Source: Kiritimatiellia bacterium
Lineage (GTDB): Bacteria; Verrucomicrobiota; Kiritimatiellia; RFP12; UBA1067
Direction of reading: 5' to 3'
Assembly: GCA_024405255.1 (NCBI GenBank)
Contig: JAKSOY010000036.1
Span: 1 to 25,011, forward strand
Length of the DNA: 25,011 nucleotides
Made by a program: the position numbers and the translations under genes. The notes beneath the pieces are model-generated. The model had not been told where the DNA came from and searched no databases. It was given only the letters and a program-made list of their open reading frames with translations. This document shows positions 15,391-23,183 of this stretch, one piece after another. Every line of letters starts with the position of its first letter. Positions within the stretch are counted from its first letter, which is position 1.

Positions 15391-18300
15391 ATGAAACGAC
15401 TCCTTCTCGTGTGTGCGCTCGCCGTTGGCGCGGGCGCTTGGGGTGAATCGACTTTCGCCGAAAATCTGAAGACGCCGCCGCCCGGCTATGGCGAAGTGCC
15501 GTTCTGGTGGTGGTCGGGCGAGAAGCTCGACAAGGCGCGGCTCTTGTGGCAGATCGAAGAACTCCACAAGGCGGGTGTCTCGGGCATGCAGGTGAACTAC
15601 AGCCATGTCGCGTCCGAAGGTTGGAAGACGGATCCGAATACGCCCGAGATCTTCACCGATGAATGGTGGGACTGTTTCTCCTTCGTAGCCGTCGAGTGCG
15701 CGAAGCGCAACATGGGCATCGGCCTCTCGGGCTATACGCTCGATTGGCCGGGACGTGACAACCTCTACCGGCAGCTCGGCATTTCCGCGCCGGAAACATG
15801 CGGCAAGGTGCTTGAGATGGTCGGTGGCAAGGTGGTGGCGAAGGTCAAGCCGGCGACGCTTGATCCGCTCAACCCCGAAACGGCCAAGCGCCTCATCGAA
15901 CGTTTCCTCAATCCCTTCCTCGAACGCGTGCCGAAAGAGGCGCACAAGGCGCTCAACTACTTCTTCCAGGACGAGTTGCGCCTGCTCGCCGATCTGCGCG
16001 TGTGGTCGGACGATTTCGCCGATGAATTCAAGAAACGCAAGGGCTACGACATCGTACCCAAGCTGCCCGCGCTCTTTGGGGATTTTGGCCCCGACACGCT
16101 TCAGGTGCGTCTCGACTTCAACGACGTGCAGGTGGCGCTCACGGAGGAGCGCTTCTTCAAGCCCATCTACAACTGGCACGCTTCGCGCGGAATGATCTAT
16201 GGTTGCGATCCGGCTTCGCGCGGCAAGAATCCGATGGAATTCGGCGACTACATGCGGTGCATGCGCTGGTACACGGCGCCTGGATTCGACACGCCCGGAA
16301 GCGGTCCCGATCCCGTGAAGTGCAAGGTAGGGTCTTCGATCTCGCACCTCTACCATCGGCCACGCGTGTGGCTGGAAGGCTATCACTCGCTCGGCTGGCA
16401 GGCGTCCACTGAAACGATCTTCGCCGCCACGGCGCGCAACTACGTGTATGGTGCAAACCTGCTCAATCTCCACGGCCTCTACTATACGACCTATGGCGGT
16501 TGGTGGGAGTGGGCTTCGCCGTGCTATCATTTCCGCCAGCCCTATTGGGCGCTGCTGCCGTACACGCTCAAATATTTCGAGCGTCTTTCATGGGCGCTCA
16601 CGCGCGGCGTGCATGTGTGCGACGTGGCGATCGTGATGCCGCAGGAGGAAATGGTGCTCGACCGCACGTCCGGTGGTGCCGCGACGGCGCTCTCGCATCA
16701 GTTCGTCAAGAAACTCGCCGTGGAAGGAACGACGGATTGCGACTTTCTCGACTCCGATTCCATCGCCGCCGCGACGATTGCACGTACGGACGTGGGGCCG
16801 GTTCTGTCGGTGGCGGGCGAGAACTATCGCGTCGTGATCGTGCCGCTCATGCGCAAGCTGCGTGCGACGAGCGAAGCGAAGCTCAACGCCTTCGCCCAGG
16901 CGGGCGGCAAGGTCATTCGTGCGAACAAGCTCGAGGATGTGAAGCTGCCGCTCTTCGACAACCCGGATGTCGTGGGCAATCCCGGACTCAAAGTCCACCA
17001 TCGTCGTACGGCGACGGAAGACATCTACTACCTCGTCGACTGGGATGGCGAAACCGACATTCGCCTCCGGGCGACGGGTACGTTGGCGCTCTACAATCTG
17101 TGGACGGGCGAGCAGACCCCGTACCCGATTCCGGGTCAGCCCGTTCTGGCCGTCATCACGCGCGGCGAAGGTGCGGTGGTCCTCAAGGGCGGTGCGCGTT
17201 CGCGTACGACGGTGGCGACCCTGCCGACCGAGTGGGAGGTCGAATTCAAGCCGACGATGGATAACCAGTGGGGTGATTTCCGTCAGCCGCCTTCGAAGGA
17301 AATGATCGGGGCGGAAGTGCGCGAGATGACATGGGTCGACCGCAAGGAACGCACGCTCCTTGAGTATGGTCCGCAGTTCACGAAGAATGGCGCCGGTGTC
17401 TATGCGTTCAGCTGGCGGTACGGTCCCTGGAACATGCCGGCCTACCAGAACAAGCATCACGGGCTCAACAAGCGCGTGGGTGACGAGTTCCTCGTGCTGG
17501 GACCCTACTCGCAGGGTTGGGATGCGCTCTACGATGTGAACCCCAAGAAGGTGGGGAACAAGCCGCAGGAGAACACGTTCGAGACGTTCGTTTCTGCGCC
17601 GTGTGCGGTGAGCGCCGAGGCGGTTGTGTCCTTCGAGGCGGTTCGCGGCACGGCCGATCCGCATCAACGGTCCGCGAAGCCGGCGTTGAAGGGGCTTTGG
17701 GTCGACGGAAAGCCCGTGAAGCCGGGCGAACGGCTCTCGTTGAAGGCGGGCTATACGCCGGTGAAGGCCGTGTATACGGGCTACGGGCGTGCGTCGCTCG
17801 TTTTCCGGCGCTTGGATATCAGCGCGAAGCCTCGATGCCAGACGCCGCTTGCGATGTGTTGGCTGGACGATCCTGCCGTGCTGCCGTTCGATCCGTTCGG
17901 CGGCAAGATGGCGCGTGGCACATTCACGGCCACGGTGCCGTCCGGTGCGTATGACGCTGAAGTCGACGTGCGGGGCCGGTTGCTGCGCAAGGAAATCAAG
18001 AACGGCGTGCTGACGGTCGAAGTGGCCTATCAGCCCGGTTTTGTGGGCGGCAACGCCTTCAAGGGTCCGATCAAGCTCAAGATGCGTCCGGCGAAGATGG
18101 CGCTGGGCGACTGGGCGGTGACGGACGGCCTTGCGTGCTATTCGGGCGCGGCGGTCTACCGTACGACGTTCAACTTCTCGCCGAAGGCGGCCGACGGGTT
18201 CGAACTCGATCTTGGCCGCGTGGGCTGTGCGGCATCGGTGAGCGTGAACGGGCGGCCGGCGCACGCGGTGATGTGTCCACCGTGGGCGGTTGACGTGACG

Positions 18301-18465
18301 CGCGATCTGAAGCCGGGCGAGAACACGGTGGAAGTGACGGTGTACAACACGCTCAACAATCACTATCGGACGATTCCTTCGCGTTACAAGAAACCGATCA
18401 AGGATGTGCCCTCGGGCCTGCTCGGTCCTGTGACCCTGAAGGCGATCGGCAAGAAGGGACAATGA
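15391..18465 (+). CDS. Secreted GH106-like alpha-L-rhamnosidase
   Basis: A 1024-residue protein with a signal peptide (MKRLLLVCALAVGAGAWG). Its start domain, PPPGYGEVPFWWWSGEKLDKARLLWQIEELHKAGVSGMQV, matches the Glyco_hydro_106 pattern in which a W-rich strand is followed by a barrel helix and GVQ. Later segments FFQDELRLLADLRVWSDDFADEFKKRKGYD, WLEGYHSLGWQASTETI and NLLNLHGLYYTTYGGWWEWASPCYHFRQPYW also suit this family, whose known members remove alpha-L-rhamnose from pectic and other polysaccharides. A GH2-type sugar-binding sandwich ends the protein (about 910-1020, LDLGRVGCAASVSVNGR). ATG 15391 is preferred to GTG 15376, which directly abuts the previous stop, because GAAGG lies 8 bases before it. 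Exact specificity is not certain; related uncharacterised clans share this fold. Confidence 0.82.
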   Translation: MKRLLLVCALAVGAGAWGESTFAENLKTPPPGYGEVPFWWWSGEKLDKARLLWQIEELHKAGVSGMQVNYSHVASEGWKTDPNTPEIFTDEWWDCFSFVAVECAKRNMGIGLSGYTLDWPGRDNLYRQLGISAPETCGKVLEMVGGKVVAKVKPATLDPLNPETAKRLIERFLNPFLERVPKEAHKALNYFFQDELRLLADLRVWSDDFADEFKKRKGYDIVPKLPALFGDFGPDTLQVRLDFNDVQVALTEERFFKPIYNWHASRGMIYGCDPASRGKNPMEFGDYMRCMRWYTAPGFDTPGSGPDPVKCKVGSSISHLYHRPRVWLEGYHSLGWQASTETIFAATARNYVYGANLLNLHGLYYTTYGGWWEWASPCYHFRQPYWALLPYTLKYFERLSWALTRGVHVCDVAIVMPQEEMVLDRTSGGAATALSHQFVKKLAVEGTTDCDFLDSDSIAAATIARTDVGPVLSVAGENYRVVIVPLMRKLRATSEAKLNAFAQAGGKVIRANKLEDVKLPLFDNPDVVGNPGLKVHHRRTATEDIYYLVDWDGETDIRLRATGTLALYNLWTGEQTPYPIPGQPVLAVITRGEGAVVLKGGARSRTTVATLPTEWEVEFKPTMDNQWGDFRQPPSKEMIGAEVREMTWVDRKERTLLEYGPQFTKNGAGVYAFSWRYGPWNMPAYQNKHHGLNKRVGDEFLVLGPYSQGWDALYDVNPKKVGNKPQENTFETFVSAPCAVSAEAVVSFEAVRGTADPHQRSAKPALKGLWVDGKPVKPGERLSLKAGYTPVKAVYTGYGRASLVFRRLDISAKPRCQTPLAMCWLDDPAVLPFDPFGGKMARGTFTATVPSGAYDAEVDVRGRLLRKEIKNGVLTVEVAYQPGFVGGNAFKGPIKLKMRPAKMALGDWAVTDGLACYSGAAVYRTTFNFSPKAADGFELDLGRVGCAASVSVNGRPAHAVMCPPWAVDVTRDLKPGENTVEVTVYNTLNNHYRTIPSRYKKPIKDVPSGLLGPVTLKAIGKKGQ

Positions 18466-18467
18466 CG

Positions 18468-21400
18468 ATGAAACTCAACCGTGTACTTGTGGTTGTTGGC
18501 GCCCTCGCCTGTTCTCTGGCGGTCGGGGCGGAAGACCTGAAGGCGCAGATGGCGCGGGAATCGCGCGGGGCGCTCGTGCTGTGCGTCGGCAGCGACTGGT
18601 GCGTTTCGGGTACACGGGTTGAGAAAGTCTACCGTTCAAGCGCCTTCCGCGCGCAGGTGGGCGGCAAATGGCTCTTCGGCGTCAACGACGTGCGGGAGGG
18701 AGCGATGTCCGCCGTCGTTTCGAATGAGAACGCCCGGGTGAAATCGCTCGCGCCTGACACGCGTCGCTTCCCGGCGTTGCTGGTCTACAACGCCGCCGGT
18801 GAACCGGTGGTGCGATTCGAGAATCTGCCGCAGGAAATCACGGCCTCGCAGATGGCGCAGATGGTACAGGCGGGCGATCGCGAGCGCCAGGCTGCCGAGG
18901 CCGATTTCGCGAAGGGGGCGATCGGTTCCGGTTTTCAGCGGCTGGCGTACTTCCAGCTCTCGGCCACCGAGCGGCCGAGCCTCTTTTATCGCGACCGTAA
19001 AAAAGGCTGGCTCGCCCGCGCCTACCCCGCGATGTGGGAAAAGCTCGTGGCCGACACGTCGGACGAGGCGAAAAGCTGGGTGTCGCATTTCACGATGGGT
19101 GACGGCATCGACGACGTGACGAAGGCCAATGGCCTGCACGAAAAGCCCGAAGAAGGTAAGGCGTTCATCGCCGAACTGCGCGCTCGGCCGCAGATGCATT
19201 GGACGGTGGTGCAGCGGCAGTCGGTCGACATGGCGGAATTCGCGTTCATTCGACGCGATGAATCGCAGAAGGCAAAGGCGCGTCAATTACTGAAAAAAGT
19301 TTTCTCTGAAGGCCCCGAGACATTCTGGGGGTGGGCGGCCTACGGCTACCTGACCGACAAGGAATTCGGCGAAACGATCGAACCTCCGTCGACGGATTTC
19401 GCGAAAGACGTGAAATTCGGCAAGGGGCTTGTCGATCTCAAGTTGCGCGCGCGCGGATTTGTCGAGAATCCTCCGACGGCAGAGGCCGTTGCACGGCTGT
19501 ATGCGACACAGCGGGCCAAGCTTGAATCGGTTTGGACGCGTCCCGGTACACTGGACGACCGGCAGGCGACGACACTTGCGCGCACGTGGGTGTTGCATGA
19601 AATCGGAAACAAGACGCTGACGGAGCTTCTGCGTCTGGAAGGAGGCCGTGCCTTTGTCAATGCCTTTCTCAAGGATCAGGCCTGGCTGGAGGATTTTCTG
19701 GCGTCGGGTCCGATCGTCGATGTGCCGGCGGCATTCACGAATCTCGCGGCGCTTGTGTGGAACGATCCGAAAGGCGAGATCCTCGCGGGCGGTCTCGCCC
19801 GTACGATTGCCACGGCGATGGCCTTGCAGTCGACGGGCAAGCATACGACGGAAGACCTCGTGCGCACGTTTGCGGGCTATCAGTTCCTTGCGCGTGCGGG
19901 ACGCCTCCATAAGGCGGCCTACACGCAGGATGTGCGCGAATGGCGCTTTGCGCTCGGCAAGATACTCAACATCCGCGACCTCCTGTATCTCAATGACTAC
20001 CTGAATTTCACGAACGACAGTTATGGCGGCGCCTGCTGGTGCGTCCCGTACCGGCTGCACAACTGCTTCGGCGAAAGCGTACAGCGGCCGACGTACTATC
20101 GTCCCTGGCGAGACTGTACCTGGGCGACGCAGGCGTTGCGTCCGACGGTGGGCGGTGTGTGCGGGGCTCTCTCGACTTTTGGTGCGCTCAGTGCGAACGC
20201 GCACGGCCTGATGGCGTCGACCGGCGGGCAGCCCGGACATTGCGCCTATGTGCGTCGGCGTGCGAACGGACGCTGGGACATCCACAACTACGTGTCGCGT
20301 TTTACCTCGGTCCATAATACCTTCTGGGGCGGACATGCCTTCACCTATTTTGATGTCTTCGAGCGATCCTATGCGAATCGTTCACGCGCGCTCACGGCGG
20401 ATCGCTACACATGGCTGGCGCGGCTGGCGGAAGACGCCGATTCAAACGATTCGCGCGGAATCGAAGCCTGGTACCGGCTCGCGGTGAAGACGTGTCCAAA
20501 GCACTATGGCGCCTGGCGTGCGTATTCCGACTGGCTGGACCGCGGAACGGCTCCCGCGACGGCGGCGGCGGCTTTCCTGAAGGCGCTCGTGCAGGCGCTG
20601 CCCGAGGGGCGTCAGGCGACCTGGGATCTCATCCATACCTGCCTTGCGCGGATTGCGAAGGACAAGCAAGGCGGTGTCGATCGCGCGGTGACAACGCTTG
20701 AACGGCTCTATCCGCTGCTGCCGCAGCCGACGAATGTGGTGACGCGCGAAGAGATGAACTATACGGGACTCCTTGAGCGCCAGTTGAAGATCGTGGGCAA
20801 TGAACCGGCGCGGCGGATGCGTCTCTTCAAGGCGGCGCTGGCGGCGCAGGTGGGGCGTCCGTGCTTCGCCGAGGTGCTCGGCTGGGGGGCGTCCTGGGCG
20901 CTTTCGGATACGGCGCACGCGAAGGAATTCATTCGACTCGTGGAAAGTGTCGGGACGCGCGGGAAAGGCGCGACGATCGACTGTCGCGGCATGATGATGT
21001 CGGCGGCGAAGACAAAGGACATTGCCGTTTTCCGTACAGTGGCTGATTTGTTCGACCGTCTCAATCCGGTCGACAATAAAGCCTCGCGCTATCCGGAGAA
21101 CGATTTGGGCGGCAAGCTTCTTTCCGCACGCGCGATGCTGACGACGTCCTCCACGTGCGGGTGGGACAAGCCCGAGCTTCACGGGCGCGTGACCGATGCG
21201 ACGAAGCAGCCGAATCCCCGTCATCCGAATGATCTGGGCACGTTCCATACCGGCAAGGAGACGGCACCCTGGGCGATCGTGGAACTGCCGGGCGATGCGC
21301 AGGTGACGGGTGTGTACCTGTTGAATAAATTCGGACAGAACGCGCCGCGGCAGGTGCCGTTCGAGGTGTCCGTTTCGGAGGACGGCAAAGACTGGACGCG

Positions 21401-21554
21401 CGTCTATCAGACGGCGATTGTCACGGCCGAATACCGCATCAAACTCGACTCGCCGCGTCGGGCGCGCTATGTGAAGGTGGCGCGCGAACCCGACGCGAAG
21501 AACGACTTCTTCCACTTCGGGAAGATCCTCGTCTACGGCAAGAAGCTCTATTGA
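18468..21554 (+). CDS. Exported thioredoxin-like/transglutaminase-like/discoidin fusion protein
   Basis: A 1028-residue protein with a signal peptide (MKLNRVLVVVGALACSLAVGA). Residues about 22-125 look thioredoxin-like (ALVLCVGSDWCVSG, then RRFPALLVYNAAGEPVVRFENL), but the second active-site Cys is replaced, leaving Cys45 alone. A long helical region follows. Residues about 560-610 carry a transglutaminase/cysteine-protease-like triad: Cys565 in GGVCGALS, His591 in QPGHCAYV, Asp604 in RWDIHNY. More helical, TPR-like sequence follows, and the last 100 residues (VELPGDAQVTGVYLLNKFG to HFGKILVYGKKLY) resemble a discoidin domain. ATG 18468 is chosen because AAGGG lies 8-9 bases upstream; ATG 18462 overlaps the GH106 stop as ATGA and is only 2-3 bases from that site. 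Tightly coupled to the GH106 gene. The enzymatic role is inference; it could be an inactive peptide- or glycopeptide-binding protein. Confidence 0.75.
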   Translation: MKLNRVLVVVGALACSLAVGAEDLKAQMARESRGALVLCVGSDWCVSGTRVEKVYRSSAFRAQVGGKWLFGVNDVREGAMSAVVSNENARVKSLAPDTRRFPALLVYNAAGEPVVRFENLPQEITASQMAQMVQAGDRERQAAEADFAKGAIGSGFQRLAYFQLSATERPSLFYRDRKKGWLARAYPAMWEKLVADTSDEAKSWVSHFTMGDGIDDVTKANGLHEKPEEGKAFIAELRARPQMHWTVVQRQSVDMAEFAFIRRDESQKAKARQLLKKVFSEGPETFWGWAAYGYLTDKEFGETIEPPSTDFAKDVKFGKGLVDLKLRARGFVENPPTAEAVARLYATQRAKLESVWTRPGTLDDRQATTLARTWVLHEIGNKTLTELLRLEGGRAFVNAFLKDQAWLEDFLASGPIVDVPAAFTNLAALVWNDPKGEILAGGLARTIATAMALQSTGKHTTEDLVRTFAGYQFLARAGRLHKAAYTQDVREWRFALGKILNIRDLLYLNDYLNFTNDSYGGACWCVPYRLHNCFGESVQRPTYYRPWRDCTWATQALRPTVGGVCGALSTFGALSANAHGLMASTGGQPGHCAYVRRRANGRWDIHNYVSRFTSVHNTFWGGHAFTYFDVFERSYANRSRALTADRYTWLARLAEDADSNDSRGIEAWYRLAVKTCPKHYGAWRAYSDWLDRGTAPATAAAAFLKALVQALPEGRQATWDLIHTCLARIAKDKQGGVDRAVTTLERLYPLLPQPTNVVTREEMNYTGLLERQLKIVGNEPARRMRLFKAALAAQVGRPCFAEVLGWGASWALSDTAHAKEFIRLVESVGTRGKGATIDCRGMMMSAAKTKDIAVFRTVADLFDRLNPVDNKASRYPENDLGGKLLSARAMLTTSSTCGWDKPELHGRVTDATKQPNPRHPNDLGTFHTGKETAPWAIVELPGDAQVTGVYLLNKFGQNAPRQVPFEVSVSEDGKDWTRVYQTAIVTAEYRIKLDSPRRARYVKVAREPDAKNDFFHFGKILVYGKKLY

Positions 21555-23183
21555 TTACCAGAACACGCGCACGCGCACGCCGGGGCGCATGTAGAATCGG
21601 CGGGTGTTCTTCAGGTAGGGGAAGAGCGCCTGTGCGAGGTGGCCTTCGGCCATCGGGACGATGACGACGGTTGGTTTGCAGCCGTTTTTCTCAAGGGCGA
21701 TCAGATCTTCGAAGCGGGTCCAATAGCCGGTGATCGATTCCAGCGTACGATTGTAGAAGGGGAAGGGCCAGGTGTCCGTCGCGGGCAGGGCGACTGCGAT
21801 GAACGGATGCTGGGCGGATTCCGAACTCGATTCGGTGCGTGCCTTGTTGTGCGTTTGCGCGATGGCGTTCGCGACGCAATCGGCGAGTTCGCGGACTTCG
21901 GGCGAACTGTGCGCGTAGTTGTAGGGAATCTCGGGCGAATCGGGCGTCTTATTGATCTTGGTCAAACCCGGCAGGTGCTCCGTGGCGATGATACTGGCCG
22001 GAAAGGCCACGAGGAAGATGAGCGAAGTCACCCATGCACAGGCCGTGGGCGATTTGCCGCGGCGAAGGCCGAGCTGTAGGAATGCCTCGCGCGCCAAGTA
22101 GTAGCCGAGCGAAATCGCAACCAGGAACGGCACGAGAATCTGCAGCGTACACCACGGCGTCTTGTAGGGAATCGCCGAGTAGAAGACGAGCAGAAGCGCC
22201 GTGAAAAGCGAGGTGCCAAGAAACGCGATGACGAGCGGACGATGCGCCTCGTCGCGCCGATTGCCGAAGGCACACCAGAGACCGACCGGCAGCAGCAGGC
22301 AGAGGAAGTGGAAAAGCGCCTTCAGATTTGCAAAGGTGAGGTCGAGGTGTCCGTTCTTCGGCGGGTTGCCGAGGAAGAGCCACTGCAGATGCTGCCACCA
22401 GGGATGCACATGCCACGCGGCACCATCCGAGGCGGCATCGCCGGCGGCGCGGTGGACATAGGAAAGCGGGGCCGCGACAAAGGCGTTGTAGACGCCGTTC
22501 CAATCCTGTGCAAAAGACGAGAAGAGGATGACGGCTGTCAGAAGCCCGCCCATCAGGCCGAGCACGATGTCGTTCGGGCGGAACGGGAGCGTTCGCGTGC
22601 GGCGGAAGTGGCTGACGAGGAAGGGCAGCGCCGCGCCGAAGAATGCTGCGAACGTCAACACGCACGTTTCCTTCGTGGCGAAGGCGAGCCCGGCGGCAAT
22701 GCCGAACAGAAGGGCCCAAGTGCCGCGTTTCAGGCGTTTGCCGGGCAGGAAGTAGCCCGTGCCCGCCCAGAACATCATCAAGGTGAAGCAGACGAGCAGC
22801 ATCTCCTGAATGAAATCCGTCGCATAGAAGACGAAGAGCGGCGCCGTACCGAGCAGAACGACCGGGAGGAACGGCACGGCAAAACTCTTCCAGCCCATCA
22901 GCTCGGTCGCCCGGCGCACGAGGCGCAGAACGGCGAGGTAGAGAAAGACGAGGCCCGCGACGGCGAACACGAGCGGTGTACAGCGCAACAGCGTGCCGTC
23001 GAGCTGGGCGGTCGTGTGGTGGCCGAAGGCCTGCTGGAGCGGGGCCGCGGCGTAGTAGAGCGTGGGACCGTGATGGTCCGTCGGCTTGTACGTGTAGACG
23101 CCCGTTTCCAGCAGTTTGCCGACCGTAAAGGCCTGGTTGGCCTCGTCCGGATGGAAGGTCCTGTCAAAGATGAAGTGTGTCAT
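21555..23183 (-). CDS. GT39/Agl23-like polytopic membrane glycosyltransferase
   Basis: A 542-residue inner-membrane protein of the ArnT/PMT-like superfamily, closest in pattern to the family named flippase-associated protein Agl23 (TIGR03663). Such enzymes use lipid-linked sugars. The signature FHPDEANQAF (Asp13-Glu14) followed by VYTYKPTDHHGPTLYY is the first extracytoplasmic loop. About nine hydrophobic helices lie between residues 70 and 400, and a soluble C-terminal domain follows (about 410-542). Members normally have a membrane helix before the DE loop; here the ATG leaves only ten residues there, and the upstream in-frame codons encode a polar Ala/Pro-rich stretch with no alternative helix. 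Its ATG overlaps the stop of the upstream gene by 4 bases (ATGA), indicating coupled translation. Its stop directly abuts that of the converging plus-strand gene. Confidence 0.82.
   Translation of the reverse strand: MTHFIFDRTFHPDEANQAFTVGKLLETGVYTYKPTDHHGPTLYYAAAPLQQAFGHHTTAQLDGTLLRCTPLVFAVAGLVFLYLAVLRLVRRATELMGWKSFAVPFLPVVLLGTAPLFVFYATDFIQEMLLVCFTLMMFWAGTGYFLPGKRLKRGTWALLFGIAAGLAFATKETCVLTFAAFFGAALPFLVSHFRRTRTLPFRPNDIVLGLMGGLLTAVILFSSFAQDWNGVYNAFVAAPLSYVHRAAGDAASDGAAWHVHPWWQHLQWLFLGNPPKNGHLDLTFANLKALFHFLCLLLPVGLWCAFGNRRDEAHRPLVIAFLGTSLFTALLLVFYSAIPYKTPWCTLQILVPFLVAISLGYYLAREAFLQLGLRRGKSPTACAWVTSLIFLVAFPASIIATEHLPGLTKINKTPDSPEIPYNYAHSSPEVRELADCVANAIAQTHNKARTESSSESAQHPFIAVALPATDTWPFPFYNRTLESITGYWTRFEDLIALEKNGCKPTVVIVPMAEGHLAQALFPYLKNTRRFYMRPGVRVRVFW

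Noticed and set aside
13402..16530. A 1042-codon open frame on the minus strand
   Set aside because: It is antisense to the GH92 and GH106-like genes, crosses their boundary, and translates to Arg/His/Val-rich sequence without domains. It arises from the strong codon bias of the plus-strand genes.
16588..18462. A 624-codon open frame on the minus strand
   Set aside because: Antisense shadow of the GH106-like gene, Arg/His-rich, no motif.
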